From: Gossypium raimondii
Taxonomy: Eukaryota; Streptophyta; Magnoliopsida; Malvales; Malvaceae
Direction: 5' to 3'
Length of the DNA stretch: 64,000 nucleotides
Assembly (NCBI RefSeq): GCF_025698545.1
Contig: NC_068577.1
Location: forward strand, 434,001 to 498,000
Part shown: piece after piece, positions 46,065 through 58,930 of the stretch
Layout of the letters: every line of letters starts with the position of its first letter
Position numbering within the stretch: position 1 is the first letter of the stretch
Position numbers and translations under genes: made by a program
Notes under the pieces: generated by a model
Databases searched by the model: none
Told to the model about the DNA's origin: nothing
The model's input: the letters and a program-made list of their open reading frames with translations, nothing else

Positions 46065-47326
46065 CTCTTTTAGTTAAATGGTATCATTATGATTATAGTG
46101 CCTCTTAAATATCAATTGTTCAATTTAGTTCCTTTCTAGCTTTTATTTAAATGGAACAATTGTAATTTAGACCCTTTTCAAATATTTAAATTTAATTTGA
46201 GTTATTTTAATGTAAAATATTTTAGCTTTGTCCCTATTTTTTAATTTTATCTTGGCTCTTTATCACATAATTCATGACTTACTTTGATACCATGAGATTT
46301 AATGTTAATATTTAAGTATTCAAATCTCGGATCGTTTATGAACAAAGTTTCGAAAGAAAGATCATGGAATATTGACCTTGCAGCTGTATAAAAGCTAGAA
46401 AGTAATATTATAAAAAGATTGGAGATTATAAATTAAACACTTGGAATTATCGAAAAGTTGTTGCAAGAAGTTCGGTAGTTCGATCCCCTTAGCTTACCTT
46501 CAATACTTCACCAATTTAGACACCGAAATCCCCACACTGTCAGATTCGCTTTGAGAGTATGTGAAATCCATTATACTCTAGAGCTCTCAAAGGGACCATG
46601 CAAAGAGGCTTCGAAAGAAAATTGTATGAAGTTCCCACAATGTCTCATTGGCTTCATTTTGATATTTTAACCTTTAATCATTTTATTTTATATAAAAAAT
46701 TGAACTCATAAAAATTTGATTTCAAATTATTCCAATTTTTATTTTTCAATTTTTAGTGTAAATATTGATTTTTGTGTAATTATTTGTAATTCAATTGTTA
46801 AAGTATGTAGTTTTTTGATACAAAATTATTGTTGTTAATTTAGGATAGCTATGAATGGGATACATTGAGTTTGAAATATTTCAAGTAATTTATATCAAAT
46901 TTTATAACATTAGTTAAAATTAAAAGAATATATATTTACTCTCTTTTTTTTCTCTTTGTATCTTGCTTTGTGGATAAGATATCGAATATTGGTGCCTGAT
47001 TATGTTCTGATAATATCTGCTTTTTTCGAAATAATGTCTAGAAGTACTTGTAGCCCCTTTTAAGCCATAAATAGAAGGATAATATGCTTCTGCGCACAAA
47101 AACTTATATCTTCCTGCATTGACAATTAAGTTAAGACTCGATTGGCAAGATTTTAAAGAAAACAAAATAAATAAAAACTAATCCCCCAATTTACCATCCA
47201 CAGTAGTCCTGACATTATTATATAATCTTCAATTCTTTATAATCTATGCTATATATATAGAGTACAGACACTTGCAGCATGTAATAAAGCAAACCATGAT
47301 GATGACCTAAATTTTATGTGAAAATA
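46065..47326. other. Spacer before the DRP4 copy G 3' end, no gene seen
   Basis: It resumes 'tttagttaaatggtatcatt' after the copia element and matches 59365-60618. It includes the 'gaagttcggtagttcgatcc' DRP4-like string near 46468 and the 'gatagctatgaatggg' block near 46843. Confidence 0.6.
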
Positions 47327-49383
47327 TTAAACCAAGTAAGCATCATAAACAACAATCCTGTCCATGACCTTGGCCACACTATCTTTGGACTCCTTTAACA
47401 CCTTGATGCTGTTTTTAAGCTTCTCACGCTTTGCAACAATGGCAGGAGATTCCACCAGCATCATCTTTATCCCATGTCCATCTGGTCCCATCAGCTCCTT
47501 CATAATCTCATCAATGTCATTGTGTACAAGATTATGAACATGGTATTGCAAATGCAATGCCATGGAATCAACCAATCTCACCTTAAATATCTTCCAATAA
47601 GCAACCATTCTCATCTTCAGGGCGAAAGCTTGTTGCAGGGTCGAAACATTCGAGTGTTGTCTGAGATGTTCGACTTGGATTTTCCCAAAACCTTGGAGAT
47701 CCACACTGCAAGGCAGCGGCCGCATGTTTGTTCCAGATATTTGGTTTATGAAATGGTCTTGTTCCTTCATGAGCTTATTCCACTCCATCAAGTAATCAGG
47801 GTTACATGTATAGCCTGTTAGCTTCTCCATTTCTACAATCTCTTTCACCCTATTGATTGATTGCTCCCTCAGCTTTTGAACAAGGTTGTGAGCAGCTCCT
47901 TTCGTGAATACCTTGAGGTGATAATACATTTCCCAGTGGCTCGTCAAAACAGACATCACCACATCGTCTATGTAATCCCAATACTTTTCGGTGAACTTGA
48001 TAGGGAGATACGATATCCTCTCGACTTTTCTCCGTAAGATCTGAAGGAATGCTTCAAAGGGAAGGAAGTTCGTAGTTCGATCCCTTAGCATCTTCCAAAC
48101 CCTTGATCTCTTCTGTTAAAAAGTCTTTTGATAGATTACTTTCCTCGCAGTTGTGAAGCTCATCGGACAACCGGTTCAGCATTTCGACAAACCGTGCAGT
48201 CCCGTGCTTCGTGTTGTCCTCGGGGTATTCATCAAATTCCCCCCTCCAAAGAAGCTTCTTGAGGGATTCTTTAGCTGCTTGAATGATCCTCATCATAGCT
48301 TGAGTGGCATCAGCAATAGAAGTTAAGGCCTTTGGCATTTCTCTAGCTCTGAAACATTTGCATCCAGCTTTGCACTAATGTTTTAACAATCTCTGGCAAG
48401 CACTTTGCAATTGCATTAGCTTGAATTCGGACAAGCTTTTGAGCCAAAACATGAACACCCACAATTGATTTATCAATACATGACAAATGTGCATTAGTTT
48501 GAACAATCTAGCCTCTTCCTTCCTTGCTTCTTCATAGGATTCATCACCAATCCGATTCGAACACAAACATAACCAAGTCCTATATTCACATCATCTGCAG
48601 TAACCTTGTCAACAAGCCCTTCGGGGCCCTATCTACTTTAGTAACCACAGCAAGAGTTCTCTCACCATTCTTGTCCACTTGTTGCGACATCCTAATGGAT
48701 TCACAAGTTGAAAAATCAACCGTAGCCGACAGAACATTAAGGATAATGCTTTCCTTTGGTGTTATGTACTGCATGATGATGTCCCGGATCTGCTCATATA
48801 TGTTGTCAGGCTGACCATGGACAGGAACTCTGGTAATTCCAGGAAGATCAACCATGGTAAGATCAGGAACCCCATCTTTTCTCACCACCAAAGTCAAAGG
48901 GATGTCAGATATGCTCTTACCCGGGCCTGCAATCTCATCAGTTGCAATGTTTATGGCTGTTGCAATCTGGGGTTCCTCCACTGGGACCATTTTGCCATTG
49001 TACTCCAAGTAGAGCTCTGGCCTTGGCCTTGCATGGTTCTGCAACCTGATTATGAGAGGTACCCTGGTGCAAATGCCCTGGCTACGAGGAAGGTTAACAC
49101 CAGCCAAGGATTCAAGAACACTAGACTTGCCTGATGACTGGTCTCCAACCACAACAATTGTGGGGAGCTGTATGCCTTCTTTCATCACCATGACCAGCCT
49201 GAGCCTGTCGATGACATCAAGCAAAGGTCGGATTTTGTCATTGTATGATGAAATAATTGGGGCTTGAGCTGCTGCTGCTCCCACCACATTAGGTTGTTCC
49301 ATAGGAGGAGTTGCTGGTTGAGAATCTTCATAATCAATGATGACATCAATGCTCCCTGAATCAGATTCATCATCGCTGCCCAT
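47327..49383 (-). pseudogene. DRP4C: DRP4C-like GTPase, copy G (seven one-base gaps)
   Basis: It is full length against copy C but seven bases short. The gaps are near 48070 (G), 48083 (C), 48338 (T), 48382 (T), 48500 (C of 'tcg'), 48557 (C) and 48625 (G). Near-identical copy I has only the last two. G motifs are intact in the N-terminal frame. The N-terminus reads MGSDDESDSGSIDVIIDYED, more divergent than in other copies, and the stalk loop is NMRPLPCSVDLQGFGKIQVEH. Confidence 0.85.
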
Positions 49384-49792
49384 TTTTTAGAAGTCGAGAC
49401 AGGAGTGGGAAGTGGCCAAACTTGATGTTTTTGATGGTTTTTTTGTTGGAAGTTGGAAAGCAATAAACTTAAACTAAAGTGAAGACAAATTCAATGAAGC
49501 ATGTTTGGCTTTATAATGAAAATTAAAATAGGGTAAAGCACAATAAAGCGATAGCATCCTATACCAAACCCCAAGAAACAATCAAAGGAAGCTACAATGG
49601 GAATGGAAAACTTTAGGTTATACTTTGAATTGTAGAAAATACATCTTATATTCCGTATTGGATTGTAGAAAATAATGATACAAGGACAGAAGAGAGGAAA
49701 CAGAACAAAATCAAATCGTGACCAACCAAAAGATGAGTGTGTCGATGACAGAAAGTTCGAAACATAAACATCCCCACTAATTCCTACAGGAA
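49384..49792 (-). promoter_or_regulatory. Leader and upstream region of DRP4 copy G
   Basis: It is conserved with copies D and E and retains the 'cattataaag' box (minus strand) near 49510-49519. Confidence 0.4.
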
Positions 49793-50890
49793 CTAGACAG
49801 CAGAACTATATGAAACAATGTATTCACATTGAAGTTTCGGATAGATGTCACGTACAAGCCATGTTGCCATTAACTCATATGCTCTTTGTGTCAAATGAAC
49901 TCCATCCCAACTAAGCCGTTCATTAGGGTTTTCGCATCCCAACCATGAAAAGAGCTTTTCCATTTTCTTGAAGCAATCTACCAAATATAACACCTCAAGT
50001 GGTTATTTGTGTTAATCCATTCTGAACATTGTTATTATACCTGATTACCTCACCAGGAGGCCTCATTAGACCAACCGCTCGATCATGGAGGTCTCGCCTG
50101 CATGATAGCTCAACCAACTAAAGACACTCACGTGCCTTGTCACACGACCCACCACAAGGTCATATCAAGATCCACTCAGGACCTGTTCCTATCACATCTA
50201 GTAGAGGCTCCATCACTCGACCATTAAGTCTACAAGAATAATCTATCTTCAACCTCTGCTAGCAGCTCTTGACACTCACGTGTGAGCCACCTTCAACCTC
50301 TTCCACCACATCCTATATCAACAAACATATATATATATATATATAGGAAAGATGCTAACCTTTGTTACCATGACAAGTTGCATTGAAATTGCTAAACATC
50401 CAGTCAAGTTGTATACTTAAAGATATGCCGGTAGGCACAAAAGAAACATTCCACTTGGCTAAATCTTCTGCAGACATGGCAGTAGCTCCGGCAAACGCGA
50501 AATTAAGCCCATAATCAAATAATCCATCTTTGTTTAAGTAAGGATCAAGAAAAGGAATTCCAGCAGATAGTGCTGTTCAAATGTTCAAAACACGAAACAA
50601 CAAACACACTGGTTAAAAAAAAAGTTAATTAAACCAACAAAAATCAATACAAATATAATCATTAATCATCTTCCTAAACCTTTCTAGTTTGGGGTTGACA
50701 CTTTTTTAGAGAAAAAAGTTAATTAAACCAACAAAAATCAATGCAAATATAATCATTAATCATCTTCCTAAACCTTTCTAGTATGGGGTTGACACTTTTT
50801 TAGAGAAAAAAGCGATGGATTCTTCTCCAAGCAATGACCCCAACGTGTATGGTCTCAGTGAAGCTGTTGATTAGAAATTAGTATTTTACC
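49793..50890 (-). pseudogene. GDSL esterase remnant: exon 5 fused to exon 3, exon 2 kept (unit G)
   Basis: Exon 5 (from the stop at 49793 to about 49936; SWDGVHLTQRAY) is joined directly to the start of exon 3 (to 49977; DCFKK-GKALFMVG). Exon 4, two introns and the GGND block are deleted. Exon 2 (50572-50360, GIPFLDPYL ... WMFSNFNTTCHGNK) follows beyond intron 2. Exon 1 is lost except for its last bases near 50885. Intron 1 carries a tandem duplication of about 110 bp (50622-50705 and 50716-50810). The fusion is out of frame in the matching copy at 63087. Confidence 0.82.
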
Positions 50891-51310
50891 TATATAATCA
50901 ATTTAGTCTTTATTCTTAAAAAAAAAAATTAACTCTCAACATTTACAAATTGTATAATTTAGTCTCTCTCTTTTTGTAGTTTTGCTTTTCGATTGAAGAT
51001 TAGTTTTAAAGGAATAAGAAAAGATCAAAAGTATTATCTTGGATTTCTGGTGCTCCTATTTTTTATATATTTTAATCAAATTTAGCTAATAAATTTATTT
51101 TTAGCTTTTTAGATAAAAGGGTGAAGAAAAACAAAGTTGTAAAAATTAAATTAAATTACACAATGTGTAAATGTTGAGAGTTAATTTTTTAGAATCAAGA
51201 CTAAATTGACATAATTTATAAATATCGAGAGCTAAAGTTGATATTATAACTAATTTTAAAAGTTAACCGATGACCAAAGACAAAAAAGATAAAACTGAAT
51301 AATTTTATGA
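50891..51310. mobile_element. Foldback / MITE-like element, left arm truncated
   Basis: It begins inside the left arm at 'atttagtctttattctt' next to the broken GDSL exon 1 and continues through the loop to right-arm strings such as 'atcaagactaaattgacata' and 'attttaaaagtt-accgatgacc'. It is the most divergent copy. Confidence 0.55.
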
Positions 51311-52440
51311 CTATTTACGTAATTTAGTATTTAATTATTTGTTTTTGACCATTGATTATTTAATAACTAATAACTTTCAATAATTGACATTAAAAATTTG
51401 TTTGTTTGATGAAGTCATTATCATGACCAAAAGATGTACACACAAAAATAGAGTCACAATCGGCCTCTAATAAATTGAATTTAGAAAGTAGACACCAACT
51501 ATTTAAAGAGAAATTTATTTAAAATATAATTGTTGTATCTTAATTTATAAGTTATTATATTATTATATAAGCATAACTTTTTAGATAATATTTTGAAATT
51601 ATTAAATAATCGTTGAATTTTTTGACACATTTTATTGTTATTTATGGTACAAAATTAAATGAATGTTAAACGTGTTCCAGGCGAATCTCGATCAACATGT
51701 CATGCAAGGCAGAGCTAAAGCGGCATGTAAGCTTTAGACCTTTAAATGGTATAATTATGATTATAGTGCCTCTTATTTGTTCAATTTAGTTCCTTTCTAG
51801 CTTTTATTTAAATTGAATAATTGTAATTTAGACCCTTTTCAAATGTTTAAATTTAATTTGAGTTACTTCAATGCAACATATTTTAGCTTTGCCCCCTGTT
51901 TTTTTTAATTTCATCTTAGCTCCTCATTATATAATTTCTTACTTCACCTCTAATATCGTGAGACCCAATGTTCATACTTCAAGTATTTAAATCTCTGATC
52001 GTCTATGAACAAAGTTTTGAAAGAAAGATGATGAAATATTAACCTCGTAGCCGTATAAGAGCTAGAAACTAATATTATAAAAAGATTGGAGATTACATGT
52101 TAAACACTTGGAATCATCGAAAAGTTATTGTAGATAAGGAAAAGCAAATAAACCTCTCCATTAATATTTTTCAAAATTCAAGGGTTATGGTTCAGAATTC
52201 AAGGTTTTGGATTTAGGATAAAAAAACTAATAAAATTATGTGTCGATGACATAGAAAAATTATTGAAATGTCATTAAATAATTGAAAAGATTATAAATTA
52301 TGTCCATTGCATTACGTGTTCAATTGTCATGTCATCACAATTTATTGGCTTTAAGATTTTAGACGATATGGTAACAATTTCAAACATAAGGTACTAATTT
52401 GATCAATAAGAAAAATTAGGTACCAATTTTAAAAATCTAC
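51311..52440. other. Spacer, no gene seen
   Basis: 51330-52130 is array spacer sequence in a more divergent form. 52130-52440 has no match elsewhere in the window. Confidence 0.5.
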
Positions 52441-53072
52441 CAAGTTCGGGCAATCAATGAAATGACGTCGTTTTGTTTCGATTCGGGTTCCGTTCTTTCT
52501 TCTCCTTCCCCAAAACGTGAACCGTGCGAAATATCTAAAACCCTCTTCGCTCCGCTCTTGGGAAAATCCTGAATTTGTTCCTTGAATTCCCAAATTACCC
52601 TTCTAAAGATGCGAATTTCCTTAATTGCCATGTCCTCCGGCGAAATCACTCTCAACGTCTTCCAAGACGACCCGATCGGAGCCTTTAATTGCGGACCCGA
52701 TACAACCGGCCGACCGGTTCAAAACCCGAGATCCAACTTCCTTCATAGACGATAAAATGTTCTCCTTCCTCCTTTGCAACCTCCCGATTCCGCTCCTCCA
52801 ACATCTCGCCGCCGCCCTGCCGCCGCTTCCTCCATGAGACCGTCGTAGCTCGCCGAATCATCACCGGAGGAATTGGGGAGTAGTCCGGAGGTGGCTCCAC
52901 TAACAGCGGTGACGATGAATTGGATGGAGACGATGTCGACGACGACGAGGAGGAAGACGAGGATGATGATGATGATCCTAACGAAAATAATATTAGTAAC
53001 AAAAATCATAATATTAATATAAATAATCATATTAATAAAAATAATAATAGTGTAAACGAGACTGTAAATAGA
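52441..53072 (+). pseudogene. 5' end of an unrecognised gene, cut by the duplication boundary
   Basis: This is a GC-richer stretch unlike the neighbouring spacers. After 'aaatgacgtcgttttg' (52460) come leader-like C/T-rich DNA and an ATG at 52610 (MRISLIAMSSGEITLNVFQDDP). Frames are broken, but segments such as FIDDKMFSFLLCNLPIPLLQ and RRFLHETVVARRIITGGIGE look coding. A long acidic run (DGDDVDDDEEEDEDDDDDP) follows, then an Asn-rich run (NENNISNKNHNININN) that reads on to 53072. There the sequence changes abruptly into the left end of the foldback element. I do not recognise the family. Confidence 0.45.
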
Positions 53073-53650
53073 ACACAAGGAGTCACCCAACTATGAAAAG
53101 TTACAAAATGGTCACTTAACTATTCAATCTTGTCTTTTTAGATAGCGGTGGCAACTTTTAAAATTAGCATAATAGCAATTTAACCCTTACAATTTATATA
53201 TTGTATCAATTTAGTCTTGATTCTAAAATTTTTTAACTCTCAACATTTACACATTGTATAATTTAGTCTCTCTTTTGTAATTTTGCTTTTCTTTGTGACA
53301 TTGAGAGTTAATTTTAAAAGAAAAAAAAAGATAAAAAGTATTATCTTGGATTTCTAGGTGCTCCTTTTTTATATATATTTTAATCAAATTTAACTGATAA
53401 ATTTATTTTTAACTTTTTAGTTGAAAGGGTAAAGAAAAACAAAGTTGTACAAAAAAAATCAAACTAAGCAATGTATAAATGTTGAGAGTACTGTTTGAGG
53501 AAACAAAGATTAAATTGACATAATTTATAAATATTAAGGGTTAAAGTTGATATTATGCTAATTTTAAAAGTTGCCACCGATGATCGATGACCAAAAAGAC
53601 AAAAGTGAATAATTTAGTGATCATTTTGTAACTTTTCATAATTAAATGAC
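53073..53650. mobile_element. Foldback / MITE-like element, left end missing (start of second 19-kb tract)
   Basis: It is nearly identical to 34108-34690. Its outermost left bases are replaced by the truncated gene at 52441-53072. Confidence 0.65.
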
Positions 53651-55299
53651 AAAAAATTACGTAATTTAGTCTTTAATTATTTCTTTTGGACATTGATTAT
53701 TTAATAACTAATAATATTCAATAATTGACATTAAAAATTGTTTGTATGATGTAGTCATTGTCATGACCCAAAAGATGTACACATAAAAGAGTCACAATCG
53801 GCCTCTACCAAATTGATTTTAGAAAGTAGACACTAACTCTTTAAAATATAATTGTTGTATCTTAATTTATAAGTTATTATATTATTATATAAGAATAATT
53901 TTCTTTTGGTAGATAAAGATTATTTCTTTCTAAATAATCTTTCAAAATTATTAAATAATAAATAAATTTTTTTGTAATTTGCAGTACAAAATTAAGTGAT
54001 TGTTAACGTGTTTGAGGCGAACCTCGATGAACGGAGTAAATAAGGGCTTTAGACCTCTTTTAGTTAAATGGTATCATTATGATTATAGTGCCTCTTAAAT
54101 GTCAATTGTTCAATTTAGTTCCTTCCTGGCTTTTATTTAAATGGAACAATTGTAATTTAGACCCTTTTCAAATAATTAAATTCAATTTGAGTTATTTTAA
54201 TGTAAAATATTTTAGCTTTGTCCCCTATTTTTTTTAATTTTATCTTGGCTCTTCATCACATAATTCATGACTTCGCCTGATACCGTAAGACCCAATGTTA
54301 ATATTTTAAGTATTCAAATCTCGGATCGCTTATGAACAAAGTTTCGAAAAAAAGATGATGAAATATTGACCTTGTAGTGGTATAAGAGCAAGAAAGTAAT
54401 ATTATAAAAAGATTGGAGATTATAAGTTAAACACTTGGAATTATCGAAAAGTTGTTGCAGGAAGTTCGGTAATTCGATCGCCTTAGCTTACCTTCAAAGA
54501 TACTTCACCAAAATCCCCACACTGTCGGATTCGTTTTGAAAGAAGAGTATGTGAAATCCATCATACTCTAGAGCTCTCAAAGGGGCCATGCAAAGAGGCT
54601 TCGAAAGAAAATTGCATGAAGTTCCCACAATGTCTCATTGGCTTCACTTTGATATTTTAATCTTTAATCATTTTATTTTATATAAAAAAATTGAACTGAT
54701 AAAAAATTGATTTCAAATTATTTCTATTTCTTTTTCAATTTTTATTGTAATTATTAATTTTTGTGTGTAATTTTTTGTAATTCAATTGTTAAAGTATGTA
54801 GTTTGATACATAATTATTGTTGTTAATTTATGATAGCTATGAATGGGATGCATTGAGTTTGAAATATTTTAAGTAAATTATCAAATTTTATAATATTAGT
54901 TAAAATTAAAAGAATATATATTTACTCTCTTTTTTTCTCTTTCTATCTTGATTAATTTGTGGACTAGGTAACGAATCTTGGTGTCCGATTATGTTATGAT
55001 AATATCTACTTTTTTTGATGCAATTTCTAAAAGTACATGTAGCCTACCTTAAGCCATAAGTAGAAGGATAATATGTTTCATCGCACAAAAACTTAAGTCA
55101 TCTTGCATTGGTAATTGAGTTAAAACTCTATCCGCAAGATTTTAAAGAAAACAAAATAAATAAAAACTAATCACTGTAGTTCTGACATTATTATATAATC
55201 TTCAGTTCTTAATAATCTATACTATATATATAGAGTACAGACACTTGCAGCATGTAATAAAGCAAACCATGATGATGACCTAAATTTTATGTGAAAATA
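53651..55299. other. Spacer before DRP4 copy H, duplicate of 34691-36319
   Basis: It follows the first tract base by base apart from run-length differences, for example 'tataaaaaaattgaactg' near 54681 against a shorter A run near 35713. No gene is seen. Confidence 0.65.
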
Positions 55300-57434
55300 T
55301 TAAACCAAGTAAGCATCATAAACAACAATCCTGTCCATGACCTTGGCCACATTATCTTTGGACTCCTTTAACACCTTGATGTTGTTTTTAAGCTTCTCAC
55401 GCTTTGCAACAATGGCAGGAGATTCCACCATCACCTTCTCCATCCCATGTCCATCTGGTCCCATCAGCTCCTTCACAATCTCATCAATGCCATTGTTTAC
55501 AAGATTATGAACACAGTATTGTAAATGCAATGCCATGGAATCAACCAATCTAACTTTAAATATCTTCCAATAAGCAACTGTTCTCATCTTCAGATCGAAA
55601 GCTTGTTGCAGGATCAAAACGTTGGAGTGTTGTCTGAGATGTTCGACTTGGATTTCTCCGAAACCTTGGACTTCCTTGAGACCTTGGATTTCTCCGAAAC
55701 CTTGGAGATCCTCACAGGAAGGTCGCAACATCATGTTTTGGAGATCCTCACGGTAAGGTGGCAACATCATGTCTGTTCCGGTTATTTGGTTTATGAAATA
55801 GTCTTGTTGGTTCATGAGCTCTTTCCACTTCCTCATGTAATCAGGGTTACATGTATAGCCTGTTAGTTTCTCCATTTCCACAATCTCTTTCACCCTATTG
55901 ATTGATTGCTCCTCAGCTTTTGAACAAGATTGTGAGCGGCTCCTTTCGCCGATACCTTGAGCTGATAATACATTTCCGAGTGGCGCGTCAAAACAGACGT
56001 CACCACATTGTCTATGTAATCCCAATACTTTTCGGTGAATTTGATAGGGAGATACGATATCCTCTCGACTTTTCTCCGGAAGATTCGAAGGAATGCTTCA
56101 CAGGGAAGGAAGTTTGGTAGTTCGATCCCCTTAGCATCTTCCAAACCCTTGATCTCTTCTGTTAAAAAGTCTTTCGACAGATTACTTTCCTCGCAGTTGT
56201 GAAGTTCATCGGAGAACCGGTTCAGCATTTCTACAAACCGAGCAGTCCCGTGCTTCGTGTTGTCCTCGGGGTATTCATCAAATTCCCCCCTCCAAAGAAG
56301 TTTCTTGAGGGATTCTTTAGCTGCTTGAATGATCCACATCATAGCTTGAGTTGCATCAGCAATTGAAGTTAAGACCTTTGGCATTTTCTCTAGCTCTGAA
56401 ACATTTTCATCCAGCTTTGCACTAATGTTTTTAACAATCTCTGGCGAGCACTTTGCAATTTCATTAGCTTGAATTTGAACAAGCTTTTGAGCCAAAACAT
56501 GAACACCCACAATTGATTTATCAATACATGACAAATGTGCATTAGTTTCGAACAATCTAGCCTCTTCCTTCCTTGCTTCTTCGTAGGATTCATCACCAAT
56601 CCGATTCCGAACACAAACATAACCAAGTCCTATATTCACATCATCTGCAGTAACCTTGTCAACAAGCCCTTCAGGGGCCCTACCTACTTTAGTAACCACA
56701 GCAAGAGTTCTCTCACCATTCTTGTCCACTTGTTGCGACATCCTAATGGATTCACAAGTTGAAAAATCGACCGTAGCCGACAGAACATTAAGGATAATGC
56801 TTTCCTTTGGAGTTATGTACTGCATGATAATGTCCCTGATCTGCTCATATATGTTGTTAGGCTGACCATGGACAGGAACTCTGGTAATTCCAGGAAGATC
56901 AACCATGGTAAGATCAGGAACCCCATCTTTTCTCACCACTAAAGTTAAAGGGGTGTCAGATATGCTCTTACCCGGGCCCGCAATCTCATCAGTTGCAATG
57001 TTTATGGCTGTTGCAATCTGGGGTGCCTCCACTGGGACCATTTTGCCATTGTACTCCAAGTAAAGCTCTGGCCTTGGACTTGCATGGTTCTGCAACCTGA
57101 TTATGAGAGGTACCCTGGTGCAAATGCCCTGGCTACGAGGAAGGTTAACGCCAGCCAAGGATTCAAGAACACTAGACTTGCCTGATGACTGGTCTCCGAC
57201 CACAACAATTGTGGGGAGCTGTATGCCTTCTTTCATCGCCATGAGCAGCCTGAGCCTGTCGATGACATCAAGCAAAGGTCGGATTTTGTCATTGAATGAT
57301 GAAATAATTGGGGCTTGAGCTGCTGCTGCTGTCACCACCCTACGTCGGTCCATAGGAGGAGTTGCTGGTTGAGAATCTTCATAATCATTGATGAAACCAA
57401 TGCTCCCTGAATCAGCTTCATCATAGCTACCCAT
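55300..57434 (-). pseudogene. DRP4C: DRP4C-like GTPase, copy H, twin of copy F
   Basis: It is nearly identical to copy F, including TKVG at G4, the DRRRVVT N-terminal variant and the 24-residue stalk-loop expansion. Its only frame break is one missing C in 'gattgctcctcagc' near 55911; copy F has the full CCC there. Conversely, the two gaps of copy F are filled here. Combining the two suggests both are really open 711-codon genes. One substitution from F is seen in FINQITG versus FIIQITG. Confidence 0.88.
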
Positions 57435-58211
57435 TTTTTAGAAGTCGAGACAGGAGTGGGAATTGGCCAAACTTGATGTTTTAAATGGTTTTTTTGTTGG
57501 AAGTTGAAAAGCAACAAGCTCTAACTTAAGTGAAGACAAATTCAATGAAGCATGCTTGGCTTGATAATGACAATTAAAATAGGGTAAAGCACCAAAATAG
57601 GATCATGGTGATAGCATCCTATACCAAATCCCAAGAAACATTCAGAGGAAGCTACAATGGGAATGGAAACTTTATGTTATACTTTTAATTGTAGAAAATA
57701 CAACTTATATTCTGTATTGGATTGTAGAGAATAGTGATACAAGGACGCAAGAGAGGAAATAGAACAAAAGCAAATCGGGACCAATCAAACGATGAGTGCG
57801 TCGATAACAGAACAAGTTCCTACAAGAACTAGATAACGAGTATATTTTTCTCTTTATTCCTTGTTTTGTGGATTATATAACGAATATTGATGTACTATAT
57901 TTTTCTCTTTATTCCTTGTTTTTGGATTATTTAACGAATATTGATGTACGATAATGCTTTGGTATTGTTTATACGTCAAAACAAATATGATATTGGATTT
58001 CTTCCCCCAAACATTTAGACTGATCAGTTATTATTCGAAAAATTTTACCTAAATACCCTATTAATAGAGGAGAACATCTGTATTTAAAAATAAAAATCCA
58101 AAAAGATGATTGTATCCCAAGGCATGGAACAATATTGGAATCTTGCTACACAAAAAAGCAAAACATGCAAGAAGCAAACCATGATGATGACCCAAATTTT
58201 ATGTGAAAATA
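57435..58211 (-). promoter_or_regulatory. Upstream region of DRP4 copy H, duplicate of 38454-39231
   Basis: It has the same composition: 'cattatcaag' box, 'ctctttattccttg' direct repeat, then a jump to DRP4 3'-flank DNA near 58010. Confidence 0.5.
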
Positions 58212-58324
58212 TTAAACCAAGTAAGCATCATAAGCAACAATCCTATCCATGATCTTGGCCACACTATCTTTGGACTCCTTTAACACCTTGATGCTGTTTT
58301 TAAGCTTCTCACGCTTTGCAACAA
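58212..58324 (-). pseudogene. DRP4 3'-end remnant, duplicate of 39232-39347
   Basis: It holds the last 37 or so codons. Here the T run (58296-58301) is one base longer than in the first tract, so the frame is open. Confidence 0.85.
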
Positions 58325-58545
58325 AGTTGTACTTAAAAAAATAAATAAATAAAACTACCCAATGTATAAATGTTGATAGTTAATTATTTTTGGAATCAAG
58401 ATTAAATTGACATAATTTATAAATATTGAGGGTTAAAGTTGATATTATGCTAATTTTAAAAGTTGCCACCTATGATCGGTGACCAAAAAAGACAAAACTG
58501 AATAATTTAATGATAATTTTGTAACTTTTCAGAATTAAATGACAA
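58325..58545. mobile_element. Right half of a foldback / MITE-like element, duplicate of 39348-39565
   Basis: It has the same junction 'gcaacaaagttgta' and right-arm strings. Confidence 0.6.
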
Positions 58546-58930
58546 AAAATTTACTAATAACGTTCAATAATTGACTTTAAAAATTGTTTGTATGATGAAG
58601 TCATTGTCATGACCCAAAAGATGTACATATAAAATGGAGTCACAATCGGCCTCTACCAAATTGATTTTAGAAAATAGACACTAACTATTTAAAATATAAT
58701 TGTTGTATCTTAATTTATAAGTTATTATATTATTATATAAGCATAATTTTCTTTTGGTAGATAAAGATTATTTCTTTCTAAATAATCTTTCAAAATTATT
58801 AAAAAATCGTTGAATTTTTTTGTAATTTATAGTACAAAATTAAGTAAATGTTAACGTGTTTGAGACGAACCTCGATGAACATGTCATGCAACGCATAGCT
58901 AAAGGGGTAGATAAGGGCTTTAGACCTCTT
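58546..58930. other. Spacer up to the solo copia LTR
   Basis: It matches 39566-39950 and ends with target site CTCTT at 58926-58930. No gene is seen. Confidence 0.6.

Noticed and set aside
52685..53090. Ser-rich and Ile-rich minus-strand frames
   Set aside because: They are antisense reading of the GAC/GAT and AAT runs of the plus-strand acidic and Asn-rich tracts.
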